This document shows, piece by piece, positions 32,968 through 42,806 of a stretch of 56,330 bases of DNA (its first letter is position 1; each line of letters starts with the position of its first letter). The stretch is from contig JARYMB010000012.1 in the NCBI GenBank assembly GCA_029907345.1, positions 1 through 56,330 of the forward strand, written 5' to 3'. Under the pieces are notes generated by a model, which made no database searches, had not been told where the DNA came from, and saw only the letters and a program-made list of their open reading frames with translations. This DNA comes from Methanolinea sp. (GTDB lineage: Archaea > Halobacteriota > Methanomicrobia > Methanomicrobiales > Methanospirillaceae). A program made the translations under genes and the position numbers.

Positions 32968-34947
32968 TCACTCGCGGGGTGAAAAGAGGGAAATTGCACC
33001 CGCGATCTTATCCCTCGTCCCCGTTATGGTAACCTCGTCCCCTGCCCTGATCTCGCAGGTGCCGTCCGGATGGGGGATGATTGCCCCATCCCGCCTCACT
33101 CCAAGAACAGTTACGCCGTACCTCTTTTTCAAAAGAACCTCTCCAAGGGTCCTGCCCGCGATGGGTGCACCTTCTGCAACGCGGATGATCCTGACCTCCA
33201 TACCGGGTATCTCGAGTGCCTGTGCCGGGGGCGGAGAAGCAGGGTTCCGGAGGAACTGGTAGCTCTCGGAACGGATCTCGTGGACGAGGCGCGATATGGT
33301 CTCGTCCGGTATCCCGAAATCTGCCAAGACCCGCGAAAAGATCGCGATCGAGGTCTCGAACTCCTCGGGGATTACCTCGTCGGCGCCGATCTCCCGGAGT
33401 ACAGGGACTTCAACGATGTACCGGGTCCGGACAACGAGGAAGATCCCGGGGTTCATTTCACGGCAGAGCCCGACGATCCTTCTCGTTGCAACAGGGTCGT
33501 TGATGGCAACAACGGCCGTCCGGGCCTGCCGGATGCCGGCATGGTCGAGGACACCCTCCGTTGTCGCATCACCGTAGATGATTGCTTCTCCCTCTTTTCG
33601 TGCCTGCCGGACGGAATCCGGGTTCATGTCGATGATGACGTGGGGGATTCCGCCGATGCGGGCTGCCCGTGCCAGGTTCCTGCCGTTGACCCCGTACCCG
33701 ATGATCACGAGGTGCCCGGATCTTGCGACCTTCTTTTCCGTTGCAACCCACTGGCACCGCCCCGGCAGGACCTTCTGGAAGAACCTGCTGGAACAGGCAA
33801 ACGATGCAAGGGGCTGGCCGGAAGAGATGAGGAAGGGGGTTGCTGCCATGGAAATCAGGGCGACCACGAGGAAGACCTGGTAAGCGTCCCGGGAGAGGAG
33901 CCCGAAGTCAAGAGCACTCTTCGTGATGATGAAGGAAAATTCCCCGACCTGCATGAGAGCGGTTCCCGTCAGGATGATGGTCCGGAGCTGGTACCCGAGC
34001 ACGAACGGGGCCATCGACCCTGCAAGGAACTTGACGGCAAGGACAACGAGGAGTAATGCGAGGACGAGTGCGGGGCGGTCGAGGAGGAAGCCGGCATCGA
34101 GGAGCATCCCGATGGAGACAAAGAAGAACGCGGTGAAGATATCCCGGAAAGGGACTATCCTGCTGATTGCCTGGTGGCTGAACTCGGACTGCGAGATGAG
34201 CAGGCCTGCAAGGAGGGCCCCCATCGCAAGGGAAAGTCCTGCGAAGGAAGCAAGGGTGGCAACTCCGAAGCAGACGCAGACGACGAAGAGGAGGAAGAGC
34301 TCGTTGTTCCGGGTCTTCGCGATCTGGAACAGGACAGCCGGCATGACCCACTTCGCGGTTGCCACAAGGACTGCAACGAAGAGGACATCCTTGAAAATGA
34401 CGATGAGGAGTGGATCTCCGGTGCCGCCCGCCGCCCCGGCGAGAAACGGCACCGCCATGAGCATCGGGATGGCGATGAGGTCCTGGAATATAAGGATGCC
34501 CAGCGTCAGCTTTCCATGCAGCGAATCCAGTTCACCCCGATCATGCAGAATCTTCAGCACAACGGCGGTACTCGAAAGTGAGACGACGAAACCGAGGAGG
34601 ATTGCCTCGTTCCAGGGACGACCGCCCGCGAGGGCAACAGCCGTTGCAAGGACGGTGGCAAGTCCGACCTGGATGCACCCCCCGGAGAGGACGAGGCTCC
34701 TGATCTCCCACAGCTGCCGGAAGGAGAACTCGAGTCCGATCGAGAAGAGCAGGAGGATGATCCCGATCTCTGCAAGGATATCAACCTGTGCGGGACTGCG
34801 GATCAGGGAAAGGAGAGACGGTCCTGCGATGATCCCGGCCACGATGTACCCGATCATCGGGGGGATCCTGATGCGATTGACTACGAGGCCGACGACGAGG
34901 GAAAGCCCGAATATGATGAGGATATCATACAGGATAGAGAGATCCAT
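32968..34947 (-). CDS. Kef-type cation/H+ antiporter with RCK domains
   Basis: A 659-residue protein from ATG 34947, which has a CCGGAGGG site. Residues 1-380 are a CPA2 exchanger with the QD motif ILIFQDLIAIP typical of Kef K+/H+ systems. Residues about 405-520 are a TrkA-N/RCK nucleotide-binding fold (LVIIGYGVNGRNLARAAR), and about 575-655 a TrkA-C domain (GTCEIRAGDEVTITG). The RCK part should gate K+ efflux in response to NAD(H), glutathione-like thiols or other ligands. The first gene of a probable two-antiporter unit. Confidence 0.9.
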   Translation of the reverse strand: MDLSILYDILIIFGLSLVVGLVVNRIRIPPMIGYIVAGIIAGPSLLSLIRSPAQVDILAEIGIILLLFSIGLEFSFRQLWEIRSLVLSGGCIQVGLATVLATAVALAGGRPWNEAILLGFVVSLSSTAVVLKILHDRGELDSLHGKLTLGILIFQDLIAIPMLMAVPFLAGAAGGTGDPLLIVIFKDVLFVAVLVATAKWVMPAVLFQIAKTRNNELFLLFVVCVCFGVATLASFAGLSLAMGALLAGLLISQSEFSHQAISRIVPFRDIFTAFFFVSIGMLLDAGFLLDRPALVLALLLVVLAVKFLAGSMAPFVLGYQLRTIILTGTALMQVGEFSFIITKSALDFGLLSRDAYQVFLVVALISMAATPFLISSGQPLASFACSSRFFQKVLPGRCQWVATEKKVARSGHLVIIGYGVNGRNLARAARIGGIPHVIIDMNPDSVRQARKEGEAIIYGDATTEGVLDHAGIRQARTAVVAINDPVATRRIVGLCREMNPGIFLVVRTRYIVEVPVLREIGADEVIPEEFETSIAIFSRVLADFGIPDETISRLVHEIRSESYQFLRNPASPPPAQALEIPGMEVRIIRVAEGAPIAGRTLGEVLLKKRYGVTVLGVRRDGAIIPHPDGTCEIRAGDEVTITGTRDKIAGAISLFSPRE

Positions 34948-35108
34948 TATGCCCTCCGGGGACCGGTACACATCGTATCCGGGCCTGCACACGCGGGGTC
35001 AGATTACCGGTTATTTCGCCTTGCTGCAAAATAAATAGTGCTCAGGGAGCGCCGGAAATATTCCGGGATATTCCGCCCTCCCAGTGTCTTCCCCGCCTCT
35101 CCTCATAC

Positions 35109-35129
35109 GGGAAATGCTTTATTTCCCGC
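35109..35129. promoter_or_regulatory. Perfect 8-bp inverted repeat in a divergent promoter region
   Basis: CGGGAAAT (35109-35116) and ATTTCCCG (35122-35129) flank GCTTT. The centre reads CTTTATTT, close to a TATA box. A second palindrome, CCGGAA-ATA-TTCCGG, lies at 35052-35066, next to a repeat of ATATTCCG. All lie between the divergent Kef-type gene and the 35187 gene, so they are operator candidates. Confidence 0.45.
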
Positions 35130-35186
35130 AGGCCATTGTAAGACCATGAAAGGAATGGCGTTTCGCACCTGCCCCGGGAGAGAACG

Positions 35187-35687
35187 ATGACGCGCCTGCA
35201 CGAGATTCCGACCTCCGCACGATGGGCACTTGCCTCCCACGTTCTCACGCGGCTTGTTCTTGAGCTGGGCAGGACGGGCGGCGGGCAGCCCGGGGAATCT
35301 CCCGACAGAAAACGCCTCTTTTCAATCCTTGGAAAAGAGGCCCGTCGCATTGCCGACGGCAATTCCATGAAGAGGGACAATGCCGCTGACCTTGTCGCGA
35401 CGCTCGGGGCTGTCTCCGTCATCCTGTTCGGCCGTGCCTTCGAGACCCGCTACATCGAGGGGTTCCCGGAGGAAGGGGTAATCCGGCTCGCGGAGTGCGC
35501 AATGTTCCGGGAAGAGAGTGCCCCCGGCATCCCGCCCGCCGAGGTCCACGCCGTCTGCAGTGCCTACGTCAGGGCGGTGGTGGAGGCCCTCAACCCGGAG
35601 TTCTCGGTCGGGGTCTCCATGGCCCGCTGCAGGGGTGACGGGTTCTGCGAGATGGTGATTGCCCGGAAAGAAAAACTCTGGGACTAG
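35187..35687 (+). CDS. Conserved-looking protein, possibly ATC-hydrolase-like
   Basis: A 166-residue soluble protein without membrane segments. The C-terminal stretch NPEFSVGVSMARCRGDGFCEMVI resembles the end of the L-2-amino-thiazoline-4-carboxylate hydrolase family and of V4R-like domains, where a Gly-Asp and Cys form part of a ligand pocket. The similarity is weak and read by eye. It is the first gene of a likely operon with the Ca2+-type ATPase (32-bp gap) and the sodium symporter, so a link to transport regulation is possible. Confidence 0.5.
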   Translation: MTRLHEIPTSARWALASHVLTRLVLELGRTGGGQPGESPDRKRLFSILGKEARRIADGNSMKRDNAADLVATLGAVSVILFGRAFETRYIEGFPEEGVIRLAECAMFREESAPGIPPAEVHAVCSAYVRAVVEALNPEFSVGVSMARCRGDGFCEMVIARKEKLWD

Positions 35688-35719
35688 AATCGGGCAGATT
35701 CCCTTGTTCCTGAAACGGC

Positions 35720-38482
35720 ATGATCCCCGAGACCATTCCCCACCACGCGGTCCCCTGGCATGCCATCCCGATCGAGAGGGTCTATGAAATCCTCCGTTCG
35801 GGGTCCGGGGGGCTTTCCCGTGGGGAGGTTCTCCACCGGCTCGCTCGTTACGGGAAAAACTCACTGCCTTCCGGGAAGGCTCCCGGTCTTCTCCAGGTCA
35901 TCATTCACCAGTTCAAAAGCCCGCTTATCTACATCCTGCTTGCGGCGGGAGTCATCTCGATCCTGATCGGGGACTCCAAAGACGCTGCCTTCATCTTTCT
36001 GGTTGTCTGCATCAACGCCGCGATTGGGACGGTCCAGGAATGGAAGGCAGAGCAGAGTGCCCAAAAGCTCCAGAATCTCCTCCGTGTCACTGCCCGTGTC
36101 CGCCGGGACGGTTCCTGGCAGAACGTTCCTGCCGAAGACCTCGTGATCGGTGACGTCGTTCTCCTCGAGTCCGGCATGAAAGTCCCGGCAGACATGAGGC
36201 TCCTGCATGCTTCAAACCTTTCCATTGACGAATCACTCCTCACCGGCGAGTCGGTTGCGGTGCAAAAGACCGTGGGTATCACGGAAGAGCAGGCACCGGT
36301 GAGCGACCGCTCCAACATGGCGTTTGCCGGGAGCACGGTCATCTCCGGGAGAGGGTGCGGTATCGTGACGGGGACAGGGACACGCACCGAGGTCGGGCTG
36401 ATCGCCGAGGCCGTCTCGGGGACTGAGTCTGGAAAACCGCCTCTCCTCCTCCGCATGGAGGTCTTTTCCCGGAACGTGGGCACACTCATCATCCTGGCCA
36501 GCGTCGTGATGGCCATTGCTGCATTCTCCCAGGGTGTCCCTCCGGTCGAGGTCTTCTTCCTTGCCGTTGCCCTCGTCGTCTCCGCGATTCCCGAGGGACT
36601 GCCTGTTGCCATCACCGTAGCCCTCTCCATCGCGGCTTCCCGCATGGCACGCAGGAACGTCATCGTGAGGAAACTTGCTGCCGTGGAAAGCCTGGGGAGC
36701 TGCACGACGATTGCAACCGACAAGACAGGGACACTGACCGTCAACCAGCAGACCGCACAGGCGGTCCTCGTTCCTCCCGGCACGATCGTCGAGGTGACAG
36801 GTGGAGGTTACGACCCGGGAGGGGGGACCCTCCGGCTCGCGGGGGCGGACCCCCCCGAAACGGTTGCCCGTGCCGTCCGGGCACTCGCCAAAGGTGCGGT
36901 CATCTGCAACGAGGGGACGCTGTACAGGGAAAACGAGACATGGGTCCACAGCGGGGATGCGATGGACGTCGCACTCCTCGCCCTGGGATACAAGGCAGGA
37001 CTCGTTCCCGACGAGGTCAGGAATAGCATCAGGGTGGTCGCCCACGTACCTTTCGAGTCAGAGAGGATGTACGCCGCAGTCTATTACCGTGAAGGGGAGG
37101 ACCCGGCAGGGCGCGTGAAAATTGCCGTTAAGGGTGCCGTCGAGGCTGTCTTCCCGTACTGCAGGACAATGGCGACCCCGGGGGGTATCGCCTCCCTCGA
37201 TTCTCTCCCGGTCGTATCGCAGATGGAGATAATGATGGAGAAGGGCTTTCGGATACTCGCTGTCGCCGAAGGGTCTCTTTCCTCCCCGCCGGGACCGGAC
37301 CCCGAACTCGAAAAAACAGCACCGGAACTCGCCCTGAACGGTCTCGTGGGTTTCATTGACCCCCTTCGGCCCGACGTAAAAGACGCCGTCCGGGTCGCTC
37401 ACGGGGCGGGAATCGACGTTGTCATGATCACTGGGGACCATCCCCAAACTGCCTTTGCCATCGCCCGCGAGCTGGATATCGCAAGAGATTACGGGGAGGT
37501 CCTGACCGGAAAGGATCTTGCCGCCATGGGTGACCCGACGCTCCCGGCCTGCGGGGAAGTCATTGACAGGACACGGGTTTTTGCACGGGTCACGCCGGTC
37601 CAGAAGATGGAGATCGTCGATACTCTCGTCCGGCGGGGCCGCTTTGTTGCGGTGACGGGGGATGGTGTCAATGATGCGCCGGCGCTCCGGCGCGCAAACA
37701 TCGGTGTCGCCATGGGTTCGGGGACGGACGTGGCAAAGGACACTGCCGCGATGATCGTGACGGATGATAACTTCTCCTCGATAGTTGCGGGTGTCGAGGA
37801 GGGGCGGTTTGCCTATGACAACATCCGGAAAGTGACGTACCTCCTCATCTCGACGGGCCTTTCGGAAGTTGTCCTTTTCATACTCGCCCTCCTCGCCGGC
37901 CTCCCTGTCCCGCTCCTCGCGGTCCAGCTCCTATGGTTGAACCTCGTGACAAACGGTATCCAGGGAGTAGCCCTTGCCTTCGAAGCCGGCGAAAAGGACG
38001 CCATGACGAGGAAGCCACGGCCCCCCGGTGAAGGGATCTTCAACGGTCTCATGGTCAGGGAGACACTGCTCTCGGGTCTGACGATCGGAGTCGTGGCTTT
38101 TTTGGCATTCTGGTGGATCACTGCAAGCGGGACAGAGGAGACCCATGCCAGGAACCTGCTCCTCCTGCTCATGGTCCTCTTCGAAAACTTCCATGTGTTC
38201 AACTGCAGGTCCGAGTACCGATCGGTATTCCGCGTCCCCCTCCGGAATAACTATTTCCTCATCGGGGGAGTGATCCTCATGCAGGGGCTGCACATCATCT
38301 CCCTGCACATTCCCCTCATGCAGGAAATCCTCGCACTTTCCCCGGTCACCCCCGGACAGTGGCTGATCTGCCTTTGCATCGCGGGCACTGTCGTCATGGT
38401 CATGGAACTCTTCAAGGTCTTCAACCGGCCGGACGAGGCCCGGGGAACCCGGGAAAACGCAATCGCCCCGTCCGGGAGGTGA
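35720..38482 (+). CDS. Cation P-type ATPase, Ca2+ pump group (PacL/PMR1-like)
   Basis: A 920-residue P2-type pump. The segment-4 motif IPEGLPVAITVALS is that of Ca2+ ATPases, the phosphorylation site is ATDKTGTLTVN, actuator LTGES, and hinge VTGDGVNDAPALRRANIGVAMG. An N-terminal cation-ATPase domain (about 10-75) and a C-terminal six-segment block are complete. Likely function is export of Ca2+ or Mn2+ from the cytoplasm. The next gene, a sodium symporter, starts 4 bp after the stop. Confidence 0.9.
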   Translation: MIPETIPHHAVPWHAIPIERVYEILRSGSGGLSRGEVLHRLARYGKNSLPSGKAPGLLQVIIHQFKSPLIYILLAAGVISILIGDSKDAAFIFLVVCINAAIGTVQEWKAEQSAQKLQNLLRVTARVRRDGSWQNVPAEDLVIGDVVLLESGMKVPADMRLLHASNLSIDESLLTGESVAVQKTVGITEEQAPVSDRSNMAFAGSTVISGRGCGIVTGTGTRTEVGLIAEAVSGTESGKPPLLLRMEVFSRNVGTLIILASVVMAIAAFSQGVPPVEVFFLAVALVVSAIPEGLPVAITVALSIAASRMARRNVIVRKLAAVESLGSCTTIATDKTGTLTVNQQTAQAVLVPPGTIVEVTGGGYDPGGGTLRLAGADPPETVARAVRALAKGAVICNEGTLYRENETWVHSGDAMDVALLALGYKAGLVPDEVRNSIRVVAHVPFESERMYAAVYYREGEDPAGRVKIAVKGAVEAVFPYCRTMATPGGIASLDSLPVVSQMEIMMEKGFRILAVAEGSLSSPPGPDPELEKTAPELALNGLVGFIDPLRPDVKDAVRVAHGAGIDVVMITGDHPQTAFAIARELDIARDYGEVLTGKDLAAMGDPTLPACGEVIDRTRVFARVTPVQKMEIVDTLVRRGRFVAVTGDGVNDAPALRRANIGVAMGSGTDVAKDTAAMIVTDDNFSSIVAGVEEGRFAYDNIRKVTYLLISTGLSEVVLFILALLAGLPVPLLAVQLLWLNLVTNGIQGVALAFEAGEKDAMTRKPRPPGEGIFNGLMVRETLLSGLTIGVVAFLAFWWITASGTEETHARNLLLLLMVLFENFHVFNCRSEYRSVFRVPLRNNYFLIGGVILMQGLHIISLHIPLMQEILALSPVTPGQWLICLCIAGTVVMVMELFKVFNRPDEARGTRENAIAPSGR

Positions 38483-38486
38483 GAGA

Positions 38487-39941
38487 ATGACGGGTAAAAA
38501 GGAACACTGGTCGTCACGGGGCGGTTTCATCCTTGCCGCCATCGGCTCTGCGGTCGGAATCGGAAACATCTGGCGTTTTTCATCGGTCGTTGGCCAGAAC
38601 GGCGGCGGGGCCTACCTCATTCCCTACCTGATCGCCGTCTTTGCATGTGCATTTCCCCTGATGGTTTTCGAACTCGCGATGGGGCGGAGTTTCCAGGGGA
38701 CCGTGGTCAGTGCCTTCCGGGCGATCAGGCCGTCTTTCCGCATTGCCGGGTGGTTCCTGTGCGCAACGATCTTTCTCGTCCTCTGCTACTACCTCGTCAT
38801 CACCGGTTGGACAGCAGCATATGCACTTTTCTCGCTGACGGGGGCAAGGATGACGTTTGCAGATTTCACGGCATCCTCCCTGCCGGTGATTTTCTTCCTC
38901 TTTTCCGCAGCTGTCACAATCGGTGTCATCTCGCGGGGCGTGCAGAAGGGAATAGAACGCGTATCGGTCATCCTCATCCCGGTATCGGTGGCAATCCTGG
39001 TCGTGATGGCCCTCTCCGCAGCGACCCTGCCGGGGTTCCTGGAAGGTACCACGTTCCTCTTCTCCCCCGACTTTTCCGTGCTCTTTGACCCCTTCGTCTG
39101 GAGTGCCGCCTTCGGGCAGGCATTCTTCTCCCTCTCGGTCGGGACCGGGATCCTCCTCACTTACGGCGCATACATGGAAAAAGGCATATCCATCCCCCGG
39201 TCCGCCCTCGTCATCACCCTCGCGGACCTTGGCGTCGCTCTCCTGGCCGGGATCGTCATCTTCCCCCTCGTCTTCACGTTCGGGCTAGAACCAGCGGCAG
39301 GGGCGGAACTCGCCTTCTCAACCCTCCCCAAGGCATTTGCCCTGATGCCGGGCGGAGCTTTCTTTGCCGTAGCATTTTTCCTCGTCCTCTTCTTTGCGGC
39401 GATCACATCGGCGGTCTCCATGCTCGAGGTGGGGGTCTCCTCGCTCCGGGAGGCGGTCGCATGGTCCCGGGAAAAGACCTCGCTCCTCCTCGGTCTTGTC
39501 ATGGTTGCCGTGGGCCTGCCCTCAGCGCTCAGCTACAGCGCGGCAAACTGGACCATCGGGAGCGTCAGAGTCCTCGATTTCATGGACGAGACCGTCGGGA
39601 CACTGGGACTCCCCCTCGCGGCGGTTATCCTTGCCGTGAGCTTTTCCTGGTTTGCTCCCCGGGAAGTCCTCGACCGGGAAATTGGCCGGTCTTTCGCAAG
39701 AATCGTCCACCCGCTGTGCAAGTACGTCATACCGGCGGTCCTCCTCGTGACAACGCTGGCCCGGCTCGCCTCCGGGATCGACCTTGCAGATCTCCGCCTT
39801 CTCCCCGGGAGCCCGTGGATGGGAACCCTGATGCAGGTAGGCGGGATGGTCCTCATCGGTGCCGGGACTCTCATCGTCGTCTCGCTCCTGTGCCGGTTCG
39901 GGAGATGTCCGTTCGGACAGCGCCTGTTCCGGAAGGGGTGA
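38487..39941 (+). CDS. Sodium-dependent transporter, neurotransmitter:sodium symporter family
   Basis: A 484-residue membrane protein with eleven to twelve segments. The N-terminal SRGGFILAAIGSAVGIGNIW and FSSVVGQNGGGAYLIPYL are the first-helix unwound region that binds Na+ and substrate in the LeuT/MhsT fold. It should import an amino acid with Na+. A GAGGTGAGAG site overlaps the stop of the preceding ATPase gene, so the two are translationally linked. The pairing suggests sodium or solute balance rather than calcium alone. Confidence 0.92.
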   Translation: MTGKKEHWSSRGGFILAAIGSAVGIGNIWRFSSVVGQNGGGAYLIPYLIAVFACAFPLMVFELAMGRSFQGTVVSAFRAIRPSFRIAGWFLCATIFLVLCYYLVITGWTAAYALFSLTGARMTFADFTASSLPVIFFLFSAAVTIGVISRGVQKGIERVSVILIPVSVAILVVMALSAATLPGFLEGTTFLFSPDFSVLFDPFVWSAAFGQAFFSLSVGTGILLTYGAYMEKGISIPRSALVITLADLGVALLAGIVIFPLVFTFGLEPAAGAELAFSTLPKAFALMPGGAFFAVAFFLVLFFAAITSAVSMLEVGVSSLREAVAWSREKTSLLLGLVMVAVGLPSALSYSAANWTIGSVRVLDFMDETVGTLGLPLAAVILAVSFSWFAPREVLDREIGRSFARIVHPLCKYVIPAVLLVTTLARLASGIDLADLRLLPGSPWMGTLMQVGGMVLIGAGTLIVVSLLCRFGRCPFGQRLFRKG

Positions 39942-39992
39942 CCTCTGCCCCGCCATCACCCCGGCAGGAGGCCGGGGTGGCCCAAAATCTGT

Positions 39993-42560
39993 TCAGGGAG
40001 TTACCGCGATGCCACGCGCAGCATTCCTCTTCCAGAGCTTGAAGACCTCGAACCAGAGCACGCTTGCCACCCCCGCTCCCGCTGCAACCGCGAGGGCACC
40101 GGCAGGCACCGGTGCAAATGAGAAGAGATCCCTCATCGGGGGAAGGGAAATGACGAGGGCCAGGCAGAGGACTGTCCCGGAAATGACTATCCAGAGCGCC
40201 CTGTTCGGAAGCTTGAGGGTCTCCCAGAAGGGGAGGGTCCACGACCTGTTGATGAGGATGAGGCCCAGGTTTGCCGCAACAACGGTCACGAACGTGAGTG
40301 TCCGGGCCTCGTCCTCCCCCATTCCCGACAGGAGTGCCCAGAGGTAGACGAGGAGCACGCCGCCGAATGCAACACCCCCCTGGAGGAGGCCGAACTGCAG
40401 TGCCTTTCCCGACAGGATGCCTTCGTCCCTCTTCCGCGGCGGCCTTTTCATGACGTCCTCTTCCTCCCTTTCGGACTCAAAGACGATGGAGCACGCAGGG
40501 TCAATGATCAGCTCGAGGAAGACGATGTGAGCCGGGAGGAGGACGAGCGGGGTTGCGAGGAGAACGGGGACAAGGGACATGCCCGCGATGGGGACATGGA
40601 TCGAGAAGATGTAGGCCATCGCCTTTTTCAGGTTGTCAAAGATCCTCCTCCCCATCCGGACCGCGGCCACGATTGACGTGAAGTTGTCATCGAGCAGGAC
40701 GAGGGACGCCGACTCCCGTGCAACGTCCGTCCCCCTCCGGCCCATTGCAATGCCGATGTCCGCCGCCCGGAGGGCCGGTGCATCGTTGACGCCGTCCCCC
40801 GTCATGGCGACCACCTCGCCGTGCTTCTTGTGTGCCTGGACGATGCGGAGTTTCTGGGCAGGGACGACCCGGGCGAAGATCGACGTCAGTCGCCCCCTCT
40901 CTTCCAGTTCCCCGTCCGTCAGCTGGTCGAGTTGTGGGCCCGTGATGATATGGTCGACGTCCGGGAGCCCGATTTCGGCACCCACTGACCGGGCCGTGAG
41001 GGGGTAGTCACCGGTGATCATGGCGACCCGGATACCGGCAGCCCGGCATTCCGCGACCCCCTCGCGGACCCCCGGGCGGACGGGGTCTGCAAACCCTATC
41101 AGCCCGAGGAACGTAAAGGAAAAATCGTGCTGGTTGTCCGGGAGGGCGACGGGGCGGAAAGATGCCTTTGCAACGCCGAGGATGCGCAGGCCCTGCGAGG
41201 CCAGGGCATTGACCTGGAAATCGAGGTCCGTCCGCCGGCCGCGATCGAGGTGGCAGAGGTCCGCGATGGCTTCAGGGGCACCTTTGGCCGCAATCACGAA
41301 TTCCGATCCGTCGCGGGAACGCCAGACGTTGGACATGGCCATGAGTTCGGGGGAGAGGGGATACTCCTGCACGAGTTCCCAGCTGGCATGGACGTGCTCC
41401 GTCTTTCCAAATTCCCCTTCGGCAAGGGAGAGGAGGGCCTTCTCCATCGGGTCGAACGGGTCCTTCTTGCATGCCAGGATGGCAAATTCCGCGAGTTCGT
41501 GGCACGAATCAGGGACCGTTTCGTCGCCCCTGCAGCCAAACGGTGTCACTTCCCCGTTACAGCAGAATGCCTTCACCGACATCCTGTTCTCTGTGAGGGT
41601 GCCTGTCTTGTCCACGCACAGGACGGTTGCTGCCCCCAGCGTCTCGACGGCGGGAACCTGGCGCGTGAGCACGTTGTACCGGGAGAGTCTCCATGCCCCC
41701 AGGGCAAGGAAGACTGTCAGGACGACGGGGAACTCCTCGGGGAGGATCGCCATCGCGAGCGTGATCCCTGCAAGGATGCCATCCACCCAGCTCGCGTGGG
41801 AGAGCCCGTATACCACGGCTATGACGGCACACAGGGACATCCCGGCGATGGCAATCTTCCTGACGATACCGGCGACCTCCCTCTTGAGGAGGCTGTCCTC
41901 CCTCCCGACTTCCATGAGGGACTTGCCGATCTTTCCCATCTCCGTCTTCTGTCCAATCGCGGTAACCCGGGCAAGACCCTGGCCCTGGACAACGAGGGTG
42001 CCCGAGAACACGAAGGGAAGATCGTCTCCTCCCGGGGGTGAGGGTTCCATCCCCTCCCTGCCCGCCGTCTTGCGCACGGGGACCGATTCCCCGGTCAGCA
42101 GCGATTCGTCGATGGAGAGCGACTGGGAATAGAGGAGGACGCCGTCAGCCGGGACACGGTCTCCCTCGGAGAGGACAAGGTAATCACCGGGAACGACCTC
42201 CCTTCCGGGGATCCGGACCAGGTTTCCGTCCCTGATGACGAGCGCCCGCGGGCTCGAGAGGTTCCGGAGGCTCTCGAGGGCTTTCTCCGTCTTGTTCTCC
42301 TGGTACACCGTAATGCCGATGATCACGATGACGAAGGAGAGCATCAGGAGTCCCTCCTGGATATCCCCGAGCAGGAAGTAGATAGCCCCCGTGGCAACGA
42401 GGAGGAGGAACATCGGCTCCCGGAATACCCCGAGGACAATCGCGGCAGGGCTGCGGCGCCGGTCGGACGGGATCTCGTTATATCCCTCTTCTTCCCGGAT
42501 CCGGGAGACTTCGGCACTCGAAAGGCCGGAAAGTGACTCAAAGGAAAATATCTGCATCAA
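39993..42560 (-). CDS. Cation-translocating P-type ATPase (PEEFPV group)
   Basis: An 855-residue pump. The segment-4 motif is LPEEFPVVLTVFLALG, which differs from the Mgt (PELLP) and Ca2+ (PEGLP) pumps in this window. The phosphorylation site is CVDKTGTLTEN, actuator LTGES, hinge MTGDGVNDAPALRAADIGIAMG. This group is spread through archaea and anaerobic bacteria; the ion is not settled, and H+, Ca2+ and Na+ are all possible. It is convergent with the symporter gene (51-bp gap). A TATA box lies at 42694-42703, giving a leader of about 105 bases. Confidence 0.88.
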   Translation of the reverse strand: MMQIFSFESLSGLSSAEVSRIREEEGYNEIPSDRRRSPAAIVLGVFREPMFLLLVATGAIYFLLGDIQEGLLMLSFVIVIIGITVYQENKTEKALESLRNLSSPRALVIRDGNLVRIPGREVVPGDYLVLSEGDRVPADGVLLYSQSLSIDESLLTGESVPVRKTAGREGMEPSPPGGDDLPFVFSGTLVVQGQGLARVTAIGQKTEMGKIGKSLMEVGREDSLLKREVAGIVRKIAIAGMSLCAVIAVVYGLSHASWVDGILAGITLAMAILPEEFPVVLTVFLALGAWRLSRYNVLTRQVPAVETLGAATVLCVDKTGTLTENRMSVKAFCCNGEVTPFGCRGDETVPDSCHELAEFAILACKKDPFDPMEKALLSLAEGEFGKTEHVHASWELVQEYPLSPELMAMSNVWRSRDGSEFVIAAKGAPEAIADLCHLDRGRRTDLDFQVNALASQGLRILGVAKASFRPVALPDNQHDFSFTFLGLIGFADPVRPGVREGVAECRAAGIRVAMITGDYPLTARSVGAEIGLPDVDHIITGPQLDQLTDGELEERGRLTSIFARVVPAQKLRIVQAHKKHGEVVAMTGDGVNDAPALRAADIGIAMGRRGTDVARESASLVLLDDNFTSIVAAVRMGRRIFDNLKKAMAYIFSIHVPIAGMSLVPVLLATPLVLLPAHIVFLELIIDPACSIVFESEREEEDVMKRPPRKRDEGILSGKALQFGLLQGGVAFGGVLLVYLWALLSGMGEDEARTLTFVTVVAANLGLILINRSWTLPFWETLKLPNRALWIVISGTVLCLALVISLPPMRDLFSFAPVPAGALAVAAGAGVASVLWFEVFKLWKRNAARGIAVTP

Positions 42561-42693
42561 AATCCCCGCATGTGTCCTGCGCAGCAGTCCCCTGGTATGG
42601 TTTCTCCGGCCCCTCTGGAAAGAACGGCGGCCTCGTACCAGTGGTTGTGCAGGAACAACCTACCCATGATGCATACAGGATTGAGAACGGATC

Positions 42694-42703
42694 TATAAAA
42701 ACC
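42694..42703 (-). promoter_or_regulatory. TATA box for P-type ATPase gene
   Basis: GGTTTTTATA read on the minus strand within the 246-bp gap before the ATPase gene. The rest of the gap shows no gene. Confidence 0.45.
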
Positions 42704-42806
42704 ACATCATTCTTTCAAAGCCACACGAGTAAGGAAAGAAAACGGTGGAGGGATTTTCAGGTAAAATGGGACCTGGTGTTCGGTGGAAACGACCTCCCCC
42801 TGTTTT

